Shown: positions 48,788 to 59,801 of the stretch, piece by piece
Layout: each line of letters starts with the position of its first letter
How positions within the stretch are numbered: the stretch's first letter is position 1
Notes under the pieces: generated by a model
The model's input: the letters and a program-made list of their open reading frames with translations, nothing else
The model's database searches: none
What the model was told of the DNA's origin: nothing
Made by a program: the position numbers and the translations under genes
From: an uncultured Alphaproteobacteria bacterium
Lineage (GTDB): Bacteria > Pseudomonadota > Alphaproteobacteria > HIMB59 > GCA-002718135
Length of the DNA: 64,000 nt
Assembly (NCBI GenBank): GCA_902525035.1
Contig: CABZFN010000004.1
Span: 62,001-126,000 of the forward strand
Reading direction: 5' to 3'

Positions 48788-50239
48788 ATGGAATTAAATA
48801 ACAAATCACTCTTTAAACAAAAATGTTTTATAAATGGGGAATGGGTTGACAGTTCTTCAGGTGAAACTCTTGAGGTAAATAATCCGGCCTCTCTTGAAAT
48901 TATTGGCAACGTCCCAAAATGCTCAGTTTCAGAAACTAAAAAAGCTGTAGATAATGCTAATACTGCTTTCCAAACTTGGAAAGAAACTACTGCTAAAGAA
49001 AGATCAGTGATTCTTAAAAAATGGGGTGAGTTAATTACAGATAATGCAGATGATTTAGCTAAAATCATGACCATAGAGCAAGGTAAACCACTGGCTGAAG
49101 CAAAGGGCGAAATACTAATGGGTGCTTCATATATTGAGTTCTATGCTGAAGAAGCAAAAAGGGTGTATGGTGATATAGTTCCTGATCCAAGACCTGGAAA
49201 AAGAATTGTAATAATTAAACAACCTGTTGGTGTTGTGGGAGCAATAACTCCATGGAATTTTCCAAATTCAATGATTACAAGAAAATGTGCTGCCGCTCTA
49301 GCAGTTGGCTGTACTACTGTTGTTAAACCAGCAAGCCAAACACCTTATTCAGCATTAGCTGTAGCAGTACTTGCTAAAGAAGCGGGCTTTCCAGATGGTG
49401 TATTTAATGTAATCACTGGATCGGCGAGTGAGATTGGTAAAGAGCTAACAAGTAACCCAATTGTAAGAAAAATTTCTTTTACAGGATCTACGGAGGTTGG
49501 AAAAATACTTTTAGAGCAAAGTGCCTCAACAGTAAAAAAAGTTTCTATGGAACTTGGTGGTCATGCACCCTTTATTGTTTTCGATGATGCAGATATGGAT
49601 GAAGCTGTTGCAGGTGCACTTCAAAGTAAATTTAGAAATAGTGGTCAAACATGTATTTGTTCAAATAGAATATTTGTCCATGAAAATATTTATGATGAAT
49701 TCCTAGCAAAATTTACAAATGAAGTCAGTAAAATAACAGTGGGAAATGGACTTGAAGATGGAATTGTATCTGGCCCTTTAATTGATCAATCCTCTTTAGA
49801 AAAAGTAATTGATCATGTACAAGACGCAGTGAATACAGGAGCAAAAATAGCAATTGGTGGAGATGTGCATTCGCTTGGTGGGAATTTCTATCAACCAACT
49901 GTTCTCTCAAATGTATCTACAGAGGCAAAAATAACTTTTGAAGAAACATTTGGACCTGTTGCACCTCTTTATAAATTTTCTAGTGATGATGAGGTGATTA
50001 AAATGGCTAATGATACACCATATGGATTAGCTTCTTATTTCTATTCAAGAGACATAGGAAGAATTTGGAGAGTTGCTGAAGCACTTGAATATGGAATTGT
50101 ATCTATCAATAATGGACTACCAACAATTGCGGAAGTTCCTTTTGGAGGTGTAAAAGAATCAGGAATGGGTAGAGAAGGTTCTCGTTATGGCCTTGATGAC
50201 TATTTAACTATAAAATATATTTCAATGGGTGGTATTTAA
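48788..50239 (+). CDS. NAD(P)-dependent succinate-semialdehyde dehydrogenase-like ALDH
   Basis: PWNFPNSMITRKCAAALAVGCTTVVKPA, ELGGHAPFIVFDDADMD, NSGQTCICSNR (GabD-like). Confidence 0.88.
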   Translation: MELNNKSLFKQKCFINGEWVDSSSGETLEVNNPASLEIIGNVPKCSVSETKKAVDNANTAFQTWKETTAKERSVILKKWGELITDNADDLAKIMTIEQGKPLAEAKGEILMGASYIEFYAEEAKRVYGDIVPDPRPGKRIVIIKQPVGVVGAITPWNFPNSMITRKCAAALAVGCTTVVKPASQTPYSALAVAVLAKEAGFPDGVFNVITGSASEIGKELTSNPIVRKISFTGSTEVGKILLEQSASTVKKVSMELGGHAPFIVFDDADMDEAVAGALQSKFRNSGQTCICSNRIFVHENIYDEFLAKFTNEVSKITVGNGLEDGIVSGPLIDQSSLEKVIDHVQDAVNTGAKIAIGGDVHSLGGNFYQPTVLSNVSTEAKITFEETFGPVAPLYKFSSDDEVIKMANDTPYGLASYFYSRDIGRIWRVAEALEYGIVSINNGLPTIAEVPFGGVKESGMGREGSRYGLDDYLTIKYISMGGI

Positions 50240-51126
50240 GAAAGCCAAGCAGCCCCTCTTACGCCACTTGAATCACCATGAATATTTTTTACAACTTTAG
50301 TGTGAAGCGTATCTGTAAAAACATATTTTTTTAGAGCATCATTTATATTTTCGTAAATAAAATCGATGTTTGACATACCTCCACCCAAAACAATCACATC
50401 TGGATCAAGAATATTACAAACTAGAGATAAGCCTCTTGCTAAATGATCGACATATTGATTTAGTGCATAGATACTATCTTTTTCTTTATTATTAAAACCA
50501 TCTAATATTTGATGTGAATTATAATTTTTATTGCAACGTAAATTATAGACAGATGAAAAGCCTGGTCCAGATATATAGGTCTCTAAGCACCCATCTTTTC
50601 CACAATAACATTTTTTAACATATTTTTTTTCATCTTCTGTTCTACTGGGCAAAACTATGTGTCCCCACTCTCCACTTATGCTATTACGACCTCTTATTAC
50701 TTTTTGATTGATACTGATACCACCGCCTACACCAGTTCCTATTATGACCCCGAAAACAATTTCAAACCCTTTACCAGCTCCATCTACCGCTTCAGAAAGA
50801 GTAAAACAATTAGCATCATTTTCCAAATTCACATTTCTACTTAAAATTTTATCTAAATCTTGCTTAAAAGGTTTGTCATTTAACCATATAGAATTAGCGT
50901 TTTTGATTAAAGCTGTATCATTTGATATGGCTCCTGGCATTCCCATACCAACAGATACTGCTTTACCGTGTTTATCTTCAAAATGATTTATAATGGATAG
51001 TATTCCCTTAATTGTTCCATCATAACTTTTTTCAGTATTAATTCTTTTTCTATCTATTTCAGTTCCATTTGGATCTAGAAGAATACCCTCAGTTTTGGTA
51101 CCGCCTACATCAATACCGATTTTCAT
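50236..51126 (-). CDS. ROK family sugar kinase
   Basis: IGIDVGGTKTEGIL, ENDANCF, GTGVGGGI, GEWGHI, CYCGKDGCLETYISGPG zinc/ROK motif. Confidence 0.9.
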   Translation of the reverse strand: MKIGIDVGGTKTEGILLDPNGTEIDRKRINTEKSYDGTIKGILSIINHFEDKHGKAVSVGMGMPGAISNDTALIKNANSIWLNDKPFKQDLDKILSRNVNLENDANCFTLSEAVDGAGKGFEIVFGVIIGTGVGGGISINQKVIRGRNSISGEWGHIVLPSRTEDEKKYVKKCYCGKDGCLETYISGPGFSSVYNLRCNKNYNSHQILDGFNNKEKDSIYALNQYVDHLARGLSLVCNILDPDVIVLGGGMSNIDFIYENINDALKKYVFTDTLHTKVVKNIHGDSSGVRGAAWLS

Positions 51127-51132
51127 TAATTA

Positions 51133-51699
51133 TTATTTTGTAATAATTTTGTGTAAAGTTGGGATCAAAGCAACTGCTAATGCAATTTTAAACAATTCAC
51201 TTGGAATAAATGGTAAAAGACCAGCGGCTACTGCTTTTTCGAAACCAATAATATAACCAAGATAGATGATGCCAAATGAAAAAATAATAGCAGAACCAAT
51301 TAATAGAGATGCTGTAGCTTTAAAATATGTTTTACTAAAACCTAAATTTGCTAAATAACTTATAATGATAGAAGCAAATAACATGCCATAAAGATATCCT
51401 GCTGTTGGCCCAACTAAATAAGCAACTCCACCACCAGCTGCAAAAACAGGAAGCCCTATAGCTCCTTGAAAAAGGTAAAATGCAACTGTGGCAAAAGATA
51501 ATCTTACATTATATGTCATTCCTATTAAGAATATGACAAAGGTCTGCATTGTCATTGGCACTGGCCAAAATGGTACTTGAACTTTAGCGGAAATCGCTAG
51601 TAAAATTGAACCAAATAGCATCAAAGTTATTATAAGAAATTTTGAATTTATATTTTCAAAATTTTTTAGTTTGTGTATTAAAATTCTATTTTCGTGCAT
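51133..51699 (-). CDS. bioY: Biotin transporter BioY
   Basis: AKVQVPFWPVPMTMQTFVIFLIGM, FQGAIGLPVFA, PTAGYLYGM. Confidence 0.92.
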   Translation of the reverse strand: MHENRILIHKLKNFENINSKFLIITLMLFGSILLAISAKVQVPFWPVPMTMQTFVIFLIGMTYNVRLSFATVAFYLFQGAIGLPVFAAGGGVAYLVGPTAGYLYGMLFASIIISYLANLGFSKTYFKATASLLIGSAIIFSFGIIYLGYIIGFEKAVAAGLLPFIPSELFKIALAVALIPTLHKIITK

Positions 51700-51722
51700 A
51701 TGTTTTCCTTTAAATACTATAA

Positions 51723-52661
51723 TTAAACTAATTTATATTTTGCTTCAAGCTTATCCCAAAAATCTTTCTCTAATTTTACGTTGTTTAATGCATTAATTTG
51801 CTTCAATCCTGTAGGTGAAGTTACGTTTATTTCTGTTAGATAATTTCCAATTATATCAATTCCAACAAAAAACAGATTGTGCTTTTTTAGCTTCGGTCCC
51901 AAATTTTCGATGATTTCTTTGTCTCTATAAACTAAGTCAGCTTTACTTGCCTTTCCACCAGCATGAAAATTTGCCTTTAAATTACCTTCTTGGGGTATTC
52001 TAGCAACTGAACCAAAATATTCACCATCAAAAAAAACGATCCTCCTGTCACCATGCTCTATCTCATTGATAAATTTTTGGACCATTATAGGCAAGTGTAA
52101 ATATTCCTCTAATATTTTAGAATTGAAATTACTTTTATCAAATCTATGTATTCCCTCTCCTCCATTACCATAAAGTGGTTTGGTTATGATATCTTCTTCT
52201 TTATCTAAAAATTCTTCAATAATTTTTAAATCTTGTGTTACTAAAGTAGGCGGCATAAATTCTTTAAAATTAAATGTAAATAATTTTTCAGTAGAATTTC
52301 TAACTGCTGTTGGATCATTCACAACAATTGTTGAAGATGGGAGTAAATCCAAAATATAAGTCGATGTGATATAATTCATATCAAAAGGAGGATCTTGTCT
52401 TAAAAAGACAAATTGAAAATCTTCTAATTTGGCAATTATTTTATTAGATTTAAAATTGAAATAATTTTTTTCATCTAGCAATAATTCTAAATAATATCCA
52501 GATGCTTGAATAGTATTCTCTTTTATGAATAAATCTTTTGGATTGTAATAAAAAATATCATATTCTCTTTCTTGTGCCTCATAACCTATTAAAAAAGATG
52601 TATCGAATTCATAATCTATTTTTTCAATATTATCCATTTGAATTGCTATACTTTTTTTCAT
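51723..52661 (-). CDS. gshB: Glutathione synthase
   Basis: FVFLRQDPPFDMNYI, KPLYGNGGEGI, NVTSPTGLKQIN. Confidence 0.93.
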   Translation of the reverse strand: MKKSIAIQMDNIEKIDYEFDTSFLIGYEAQEREYDIFYYNPKDLFIKENTIQASGYYLELLLDEKNYFNFKSNKIIAKLEDFQFVFLRQDPPFDMNYITSTYILDLLPSSTIVVNDPTAVRNSTEKLFTFNFKEFMPPTLVTQDLKIIEEFLDKEEDIITKPLYGNGGEGIHRFDKSNFNSKILEEYLHLPIMVQKFINEIEHGDRRIVFFDGEYFGSVARIPQEGNLKANFHAGGKASKADLVYRDKEIIENLGPKLKKHNLFFVGIDIIGNYLTEINVTSPTGLKQINALNNVKLEKDFWDKLEAKYKLV

Positions 52662-54001
52662 TAGAAAATTTCTTCCTCGTATAATTTATTAATATTTTTT
52701 TTCCATTCACCATTATATTTGCTGATTAATACATCAGCCGGTGAATGGCCATTTGATAGATTTTGTTCTAAATCTTTAAGATAAAATGTTTCATTATATT
52801 TTTCATTTTTTACTAGAATATTTCTTTTTTCTAAACCTGATTTTGAAATTTCAAATAATTTTTGTGCAATATCTAACAGAATGCCATTTTTGAATTTGGT
52901 TTGTAAACCTTCTTTTGGCACTAAACTATTTATTAAATTTCTATCATTTTGAGTCCAACTTTCAACTATTTCATTAGTTTTATCAATACCATCATCATTA
53001 TATAAAATGCCAATCCAAAAAGCAGGTTGAGAACATATTAAATCCCATGAACATGCATCCATGGAACGTATTTCTAAGAATTGCTTTAATCTAACTTGAG
53101 GAAATAAAGTTGATAAATGGTTTATCCAATCTTCAATAGTAGGTTCAATGTGTAAATCTTTAGAAATATTATTTTTCATAAAATCTCTAAAAGTATAATT
53201 AGTCATATCTATATATTTATTATTTCTAATTACAAAATACATTGGCACATCAAGAGCATGCTCCGCATATTTTTCAAAATTAAAATCTTTATCAAAAACA
53301 AATGGTAATAAACCCGTTCTGTCTTCGTCTGTGTGATGCCAAAAATGAGATCTTAAACTCTTATATTTAGAAATTTCTTTTTGATCAAAAGGTGAGTTAG
53401 CAAATATTGCTGTTGCAATACCTTCAAGATTTAACATTAATCTAAACTTAGCAATCATGTCTTCTTCAGAATGATAATCCAAGTTTACTTGGTTGGTGCA
53501 GGTACGTTTCATCATATGATGTCCCAGAGTACCAACTTTAGGCATATATTTTTTCATTATGGAGTATCTTTGTTTTGGCATCCAAGGTAATTCATCTAAA
53601 GATAAGCTGGGTTCCACGCCTAAGCCCAATAATATAAAATTAAATTCTTCACCAATTTCTTTTAACTCTTTTAAATGCCTATTTGTTTCTGTGCAGGTTT
53701 GATGAATATTTTTTAATTGAGCTCCAGATAATTCAATCTGACCGCCTGGTTCTAAAGTTATGCTTTCACCGAATCTTTCTATTGCAATTATTGTAGTATT
53801 TTTATCATCATACTTTGGTTTCCATCCCTTATCTACAAACTTTAAAAGAATATCTTTTATACCATTTGACTCATCATAAGATAATTGTTTAAAGGTGTCT
53901 TTGTTTAAAACAAATTTCTCGTGCTCAACTCCTATACGTAAATTATTCTTATCTTTAATTCCTATATAAAAGTAATCTATTAGATCATTTTTTTTTAACA
54001 T
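52661..54001 (-). CDS. gshA: Glutamate-cysteine ligase
   Basis: RIGVEHEKFVL, ESITLEPGGQIELSGAQLKNIHQT; adjacent to gshB. Confidence 0.93.
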   Translation of the reverse strand: MLKKNDLIDYFYIGIKDKNNLRIGVEHEKFVLNKDTFKQLSYDESNGIKDILLKFVDKGWKPKYDDKNTTIIAIERFGESITLEPGGQIELSGAQLKNIHQTCTETNRHLKELKEIGEEFNFILLGLGVEPSLSLDELPWMPKQRYSIMKKYMPKVGTLGHHMMKRTCTNQVNLDYHSEEDMIAKFRLMLNLEGIATAIFANSPFDQKEISKYKSLRSHFWHHTDEDRTGLLPFVFDKDFNFEKYAEHALDVPMYFVIRNNKYIDMTNYTFRDFMKNNISKDLHIEPTIEDWINHLSTLFPQVRLKQFLEIRSMDACSWDLICSQPAFWIGILYNDDGIDKTNEIVESWTQNDRNLINSLVPKEGLQTKFKNGILLDIAQKLFEISKSGLEKRNILVKNEKYNETFYLKDLEQNLSNGHSPADVLISKYNGEWKKNINKLYEEEIF

Positions 54002-54024
54002 TTTTTTATCTTAAATAGGCCAGA

Positions 54025-55392
54025 TTATATTAAAAATAAAGTTGCTAATCCAAGAAAAGAAAGAAAACCAAACACATCTGTAATTGTAGTCAAAATTACT
54101 GCAGATGCTAAAGCAGGATCAATTTTCAGTTTATCCAGAACTAGTGGAATTACAATTCCTGAAAAACCAGCAATTAGTAAGTTTAGTATCATGGCAAGAC
54201 CTATTATTAAACCCAATAGCAAATTATTAAACCAGTAAATAGAAATTAAAGATATTATGGTAGCAAATATGATACCATTTATACCACCAATTAGAGTTTC
54301 TTTAGTTATTATTTTTAACGCATTACTTGTTGTTAGTTCTTTCACAGCAAGAGCTCGCACTGCAACTGTTAAAGTTTGAGTACCAGCATTAGCGCCCATA
54401 GAAGCCACTATTGGCATTAAAATAGCTAAAGCTACTACTTTTTCTATAGCAGCTTCAAATAAACCTATGACTATAGAAGCTACTACCGCTGTCATTAAAT
54501 TTACTATTAACCATGAAATTCTTGATTTTGTAGTAGTAATAATTGACTCATACAAATCTGTATGATCTACACCTCCAAGCTTTAAAATATCTTCCTCTCT
54601 TTCTTCTTCTATAACCTCAACGACATCATCAACTGTAATTGATCCAATAATTTTTTTATGATTATCTATAACAGGAGCACTAACCAACCCGTATTTATTA
54701 AATAATAAAGCTACATCTTCTTGATCTGTATTTACATCAATTAATCTTAATTCTTTGTTTAATATTGAATTTAATTTTATTTCTCTTTTTGAGCCCATTA
54801 ACCTTCCTAATGGAACAACTCCTTTTGCTTCTTGATTATTATTGATTAAGTAAATATCATAAAAATCTTCAGGTAAATTCCCTTTATTGTTTCGTAAATA
54901 ATCAATTGCTTGACCGACATTCCATGATTGATTAACAGCAACAAATTGTCTTTGCATTAATCTTCCTGCAGAGTCTTCTGGATACTTTAATCCCTCTTCA
55001 ACCAATGTACGTTCTTCTTTATCTAAATTTTCTAGGAATATAGTCTGATCTTTTTGTTCTAAATCTTCTGCTAAGTCGACAGCATCATCAGTATCTAAAC
55101 TTTTAGCATTATTAGCTAATTGTTTTATATCCAATGTTTCTATTATTTCTTCTCTAAGACTATCATTTAAATAAGTTAAAATTTCAGGATCAAAATCTCT
55201 ATCTATTATATTTAAAAGACTTAGTCTTAAAACTGGATCTAAATTTTGAATAATGTCTGCAATATCTGCATTATGAATATCTTTTAAATACGATAAAACG
55301 TTATCGTATTTATAATTTTCTAAATAATCAGATATTATTTCAACAGATTTAGATGCTGAATCCTGATCTTTTTTAATAATAATTTCTTCCAT
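54025..55392 (-). CDS. mgtE: Magnesium transporter MgtE
   Basis: MgtE N-domain, CBS pair, and TM domain (LMPIVASMGANAGTQTLTVAVRALA); start trimmed to MEEIIIKKDQD because the longer ORF runs into a tRNA gene. Confidence 0.92.
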   Translation of the reverse strand: MEEIIIKKDQDSASKSVEIISDYLENYKYDNVLSYLKDIHNADIADIIQNLDPVLRLSLLNIIDRDFDPEILTYLNDSLREEIIETLDIKQLANNAKSLDTDDAVDLAEDLEQKDQTIFLENLDKEERTLVEEGLKYPEDSAGRLMQRQFVAVNQSWNVGQAIDYLRNNKGNLPEDFYDIYLINNNQEAKGVVPLGRLMGSKREIKLNSILNKELRLIDVNTDQEDVALLFNKYGLVSAPVIDNHKKIIGSITVDDVVEVIEEEREEDILKLGGVDHTDLYESIITTTKSRISWLIVNLMTAVVASIVIGLFEAAIEKVVALAILMPIVASMGANAGTQTLTVAVRALAVKELTTSNALKIITKETLIGGINGIIFATIISLISIYWFNNLLLGLIIGLAMILNLLIAGFSGIVIPLVLDKLKIDPALASAVILTTITDVFGFLSFLGLATLFLI

Positions 55393-55398
55393 ATAAAT

Positions 55399-55485
55399 TG
55401 GTGCGGCTGAGAAGACTTGAACTTCCACAGGATAAATCCTACAGCGACCTCAACGCTGCGCGTATACCAATTCCGCCACAGCCGC
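55399..55485 (-). tRNA. tRNA-Leu (anticodon GAG), CCA encoded
   Basis: Manual fold: acceptor GCGGCTG/CAGCCGC, anticodon stem CAGCG-TTGAGGT-CGCTG (GAG), long class II variable arm, T-loop GTTCAAGTC, 3' ACCA. Confidence 0.93.
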
Positions 55486-55546
55486 ATATATAGTATAATT
55501 AAATAGCAGATAGAATATCAACTAGCAATATAGTAAAATAAACAAG

Positions 55547-56194
55547 ATGAAACAGATTGAAATTAAAATCTCTAATAATGAAATTAACTATAGTGAAGCA
55601 TTAACCTTTATGGAAAATAGAGTAAATGAAATTAGAGACAATCAATCTCCTGATTTATTATGGTTTCTTAGTCATAATCATATTTTTACACAAGGAACAA
55701 GTGCCAAAAAAAATGAAATATTAAATTCAGAAATTATTGATGTAATTAAAACAAATCGTGGTGGAAAAACAACCTATCATGGTCCAGGTCAAAGAATTGT
55801 TTATTTAATGTTAAATTTAAATAATAAAAAAAAAGATATTAGAAAATTTATTTCAGTTGTAGAAGACTCTCTAATTACTTTTTTAAAAAAATATAATGTT
55901 GAAGCTAAATCATTTAAAGATAGGGTTGGTATATGGGTAACCAAGAACAACAATATTACACTAGATAAGGAAAAAAAAATTGGAGCTATTGGTCTTAGGG
56001 TAAAAAAATGGATTACTTATCATGGAATGAGTTTTAACATTGACCCTGATTTAAACTATTATGACTACATTCACTCATGCGGCTTAAAAGAATATGAAAA
56101 TACTTCTATGGAAGACTTAGGTATAAGTTTAGATCAAAGCGAATTTGACGAATATTTTAAAATTATATTTATAAATAAATTAAAAGAAATCTAA
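55547..56194 (+). CDS. lipB: Lipoyl(octanoyl) transferase
   Basis: RGGKTTYHGPGQRIVYLML, KIGAIGLRVKKWITYHGMSFNI. Confidence 0.95.
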   Translation: MKQIEIKISNNEINYSEALTFMENRVNEIRDNQSPDLLWFLSHNHIFTQGTSAKKNEILNSEIIDVIKTNRGGKTTYHGPGQRIVYLMLNLNNKKKDIRKFISVVEDSLITFLKKYNVEAKSFKDRVGIWVTKNNNITLDKEKKIGAIGLRVKKWITYHGMSFNIDPDLNYYDYIHSCGLKEYENTSMEDLGISLDQSEFDEYFKIIFINKLKEI

Positions 56195-57094
56195 ATATTT
56201 TTGATAATTTTTTATTAACATTAAATTATTTTTTTTTAAAAAGGTTGAAAAATGGTTAGGTAAATCAGCCTTGTACTCAAATAAATTACCATCAATTGAA
56301 AATTTTAAACTATAAGAATGAAGCATTAATTTTTCATTTTTTAGTTTAGAAAAAATATTATATTTTTTATCTCCAATAATTGGACAACCTAGGTTTTTTG
56401 AAACAATTCTCAACTGATGAGTTTTCCCAGTTTTAGGATTATATAATAATTGAGATACACCATTTTTTTTTGAAAGAAGTTTATAGTTAGTTAAACTTTT
56501 TTCAGTTTTAAGTTTTTTATTTTTTATATCTAAATTAACATGTGATAAATTATTTTTTGGGCTTCCTTCACATAAAGCTAAATAAAATTTTTTAATTTTT
56601 TTTAGCTTAAATAATGTTGAAAAATATTTTGCATACTTTAAATTTTTAGAAATTATTAGTAATCCTGTAGTCTCTTTATCAAGTCTATGAACAAGTCTGT
56701 AATTTGAGTTAATGTTTTTAATTATATGATCAATAGATAAATTTATTTTACTACCACCTTGAGTGGCTATGTCTGCCCATTTGTTTATAACCAAAAAATC
56801 ATTATTTTGAAATATTATTGATTTATTGAACTTGGCTAAATCTTCTTTAGAGATTAAAATATTTTTTTTAAAAATAATTTTATTTTTATAAAGTTCTTCA
56901 TGAAAATTCAAAATAGTTAACTTATCATTTAAATTAATAATATAATTTGCCTTTGTTCGTTTATTATTTACTAGAATATTTTTTTTTCTAATATTTTTTT
57001 CAATAAAACTCTGTGTAATCGATGTGTATAAACTTTTAATATATTTATCTAATCTAACATCATGATCGTTAATAATTTTAATAATCTTAATCAA
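56180..57094 (-). CDS. RluC/RluD-family 23S rRNA pseudouridine synthase
   Basis: S4-like N-terminus, YRLVHRLDKETTGLLIIS, KTHQLRI. Confidence 0.9.
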   Translation of the reverse strand: MIKIIKIINDHDVRLDKYIKSLYTSITQSFIEKNIRKKNILVNNKRTKANYIINLNDKLTILNFHEELYKNKIIFKKNILISKEDLAKFNKSIIFQNNDFLVINKWADIATQGGSKINLSIDHIIKNINSNYRLVHRLDKETTGLLIISKNLKYAKYFSTLFKLKKIKKFYLALCEGSPKNNLSHVNLDIKNKKLKTEKSLTNYKLLSKKNGVSQLLYNPKTGKTHQLRIVSKNLGCPIIGDKKYNIFSKLKNEKLMLHSYSLKFSIDGNLFEYKADLPNHFSTFLKKNNLMLIKNYQKYLDFF

Positions 57095-57095
57095 T

Positions 57096-57464
57096 TTAAA
57101 ATCTATTAATTATCATTCCCAAATACGAAGCAAAAATACAAGTAAAAATTGAAATGAAAATATAAACAAAAGATATAAAAATTTTTTTTGACATAAATAA
57201 ATTAATAACTTCGTATGAAAATGCAGAAAAAGTTGTAAAAGAACCTAATAAACCAATTATTATAAAAAACTTTATAAAATTTTCAGGTATATTTTTTCCA
57301 TAACTATAAGAAATGAGATATCCAATTAAAAAAGAGCCTATAATATTAACTAAAAGAGTCCCGTAAACACCAGAAGAAAATAGATTTTTACAAAAGTTAG
57401 TTAGAATATATCTTAATACTGCTCCTGATGCGCCACCAGTAGCTATAAGAATTAAATTAAGCAA
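57096..57464 (-). CDS. crcB: Fluoride channel CrcB/FluC
   Basis: GGASGAVLRYILTN, GTLLVNIIGSFLIGYL, GSFTTFSAFSYE. Confidence 0.93.
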   Translation of the reverse strand: MLNLILIATGGASGAVLRYILTNFCKNLFSSGVYGTLLVNIIGSFLIGYLISYSYGKNIPENFIKFFIIIGLLGSFTTFSAFSYEVINLFMSKKIFISFVYIFISIFTCIFASYLGMIINRF

Positions 57465-57470
57465 TGGTTT

Positions 57471-57908
57471 TTAAATTTGTGGTTGATCTTCAACTTCATC
57501 AGTAGATTTTTTTTCAATAACTGGACCACTATCTAAACCTTTGGCGTTTTCATCTCTGTCAACTAATTCAATTATAGCAGTTGGTGAATTATCTCCGTAT
57601 CTATAGCCTAGTTTTATAATACGTGTATAACCACCTAATCTTGATTTGTACCTTTCAGCTAAAATTTCAAATACTTTTTTTGACGTCTTTTCATCTTGTA
57701 AAACAGAATTTAGTTTCCTTTTAGATATTAAATCACCTTTTTTACCTAAAGAAATCATCTTTTCTACAAACCTTCTTAGTTCTTTAGCCTTAGCTAAAGT
57801 TGTAGTAATTTGTTCATGTTTTATAAGTGCATTAGACATGTTCATGAACATTGCTTTTCTATGTGAAGATGTTTTATTAAGTTTTTTATTTTTAATATTA
57901 TGTTTCAT
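57471..57908 (-). CDS. rplQ: 50S ribosomal protein L17
   Basis: SHRKAMFMNMSNALIKHEQITTTLAKAKELRRFVEKMI; follows rpoA. Confidence 0.96.
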   Translation of the reverse strand: MKHNIKNKKLNKTSSHRKAMFMNMSNALIKHEQITTTLAKAKELRRFVEKMISLGKKGDLISKRKLNSVLQDEKTSKKVFEILAERYKSRLGGYTRIIKLGYRYGDNSPTAIIELVDRDENAKGLDSGPVIEKKSTDEVEDQPQI

Positions 57909-57914
57909 TTAAAT

Positions 57915-58937
57915 CTACTTATTGAAAGGGTCCTCATATTTTTTGGCAAGTTCATCAATATTATCAGGGGGCCAGTCGGGCACAGACATTCCAAGGTTTA
58001 GTTCCATTTGTTGAAGAACCTCTTTTATTTCGTTTAATGATTTTCTTCCAAAATTAGGTGTCCTAAGCATTTCTGACTCAGATTTCTGAACCAAATCACC
58101 TATATAAATGATGTTATCATTTTTAAGACAATTTGCAGATCTTACGGACAATTCTAGTTCTTCTACTTTTTTTAACAAATTGGAGTTAAACGACAATGTT
58201 TCTGCTTGTGATTTATCAGGAAGTACTTCTGGTTCATCAAAGTTAATAAATGGCTGCAATTGGTCTTGTAAAATTCTTGCTGCAAGAGCAATAGCGTCAT
58301 CAGGAGAGATAGCTCCATTTGTTTCAACTTCAAAAACTAACTTATCAAAATCAGTTACTTGACCAACTCTACTATTTTCTACTTTATATGAAGCTTTTAA
58401 GACAGGGCTAAACATTGCATCTAATTTAATTTCCCCAATTATTTTATTTTCATCTTCAGCAACTTCAGCTGAAACATAACCCTTTCCAGTCTCAACGTTA
58501 GCTTCAATTTCAACATCTGCATTGGAATCAAGTGTCATGATTAATTGGTCAGGATTCATTATTTCTGTCTCTGAGTCAGTTTCAAAATTGCCAGCTCTTA
58601 ATTCGCCAGATCCTGAAGATTTAAGATACATTTTTTTTAAACCTGGGGAGTGTACTTTTACTGCTATAGATTTTAAATTTAATAATATATCAGTTAAATC
58701 TTCTTTAACTCCTGTGATTGTAGAAAACTCATGAACAACTCCTTTTATTTTTATAGAAGTTATTGCGGCTCCCTGTAAAGAAGATAATAATATTCTTCTA
58801 ATTGAGTTACCTAATGTTAACCCAAAACCTCTTTCTAGTGGTTCGGCAGTAAGTTTGCCGATTCTTCCATTTGTTTCTTCTACATTGACTTCCATCTTTG
58901 TCGGTTTAATTAATTCACTCCAATTTTTTTGTAACAC
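57915..58937 (-). CDS. rpoA: DNA-directed RNA polymerase subunit alpha
   Basis: [57 protein letters not shown] at 58937 with upstream AAGGAG preferred over the 58982 ORF start. Confidence 0.95.
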   Translation of the reverse strand: MLQKNWSELIKPTKMEVNVEETNGRIGKLTAEPLERGFGLTLGNSIRRILLSSLQGAAITSIKIKGVVHEFSTITGVKEDLTDILLNLKSIAVKVHSPGLKKMYLKSSGSGELRAGNFETDSETEIMNPDQLIMTLDSNADVEIEANVETGKGYVSAEVAEDENKIIGEIKLDAMFSPVLKASYKVENSRVGQVTDFDKLVFEVETNGAISPDDAIALAARILQDQLQPFINFDEPEVLPDKSQAETLSFNSNLLKKVEELELSVRSANCLKNDNIIYIGDLVQKSESEMLRTPNFGRKSLNEIKEVLQQMELNLGMSVPDWPPDNIDELAKKYEDPFNK

Positions 58938-58951
58938 TTGAATGCTCCTTT

Positions 58952-59332
58952 TTAAACTCTTCTTCTTTTTCTTGGTCTGCAACCATTATGAGGTATCGGG
59001 GTAACATCTTTAATTGAGGTGATAACATAACCAATTGATTGCAAAGATCTAAGAGCGGACTCTCTTCCAGACCCTGGACCAGAAACTTCAACTTTTAAAT
59101 TTTTTAAACCATATTCTTTAGCTTTGTTGCCCACATCTTCAGCAGCTATCTGTGCAGCGTAAGGAGTGGACTTCCTTGAACCCTTAAACCCTTTATGACC
59201 AGATGATGACCAGGCAAGTGCGTTACCTTTATCATCAGTTATAGTAATTATTGTGTTATTGAATGAAGATACAATATGTGCGACGCCAGATGATAATTTT
59301 TTCTTTACTTTAGATTTTTTTTTATCAACCAT
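58952..59332 (-). CDS. rpsK: 30S ribosomal protein S11
   Basis: [40 protein letters not shown]. Confidence 0.96.
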   Translation of the reverse strand: MVDKKKSKVKKKLSSGVAHIVSSFNNTIITITDDKGNALAWSSSGHKGFKGSRKSTPYAAQIAAEDVGNKAKEYGLKNLKVEVSGPGSGRESALRSLQSIGYVITSIKDVTPIPHNGCRPRKRRRV

Positions 59333-59333
59333 T

Positions 59334-59714
59334 TTAACCTTTAGTAACTTTTTTCTTTCCAGCGATTGCTACAGCCTTACCTTTTCTTGTTCTTGCATTA
59401 GTATGAGTTCTTTGACCTCTAACAGGTAGTTTTTTACGATGGCGGAGACCTCGATAACAGCCTAAATCATTTAATCTTTTGATATCCAATGAAATTTTCC
59501 TTCTCAAATCTCCCTCAACTGAATAATCTTTATCAATTAAATCACGAATTTTATTTACTTCTTCTTCATTTAATTCACTAACTCGTTTTGTAGTATCTAT
59601 TGAAGCGTGTTTGCAAATATCTGAAGCAATCTTGTTTCCAATTCCAAAAATATAAGTAAGTGCGATATTTATCTTTTTATTTGTAGGAATGTTGACACCT
59701 GATATTCTAGCCAT
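59334..59714 (-). CDS. rpsM: 30S ribosomal protein S13
   Basis: [50 protein letters not shown]; start trimmed from 59726. Confidence 0.96.
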   Translation of the reverse strand: MARISGVNIPTNKKINIALTYIFGIGNKIASDICKHASIDTTKRVSELNEEEVNKIRDLIDKDYSVEGDLRRKISLDIKRLNDLGCYRGLRHRKKLPVRGQRTHTNARTRKGKAVAIAGKKKVTKG

Positions 59715-59801
59715 AATGAGATCCAAAAAAAATGAATGAGCGTGGATACATGATAATCATATAATTAGTCAAGGAAAGATATCTAAAATTATGGCTGTTT
59801 T

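Noticed and set aside
48766-49074. 102-aa minus-strand ORF at the start of the GabD-like gene
   Set aside because: Shadow of the clear ALDH reading frame
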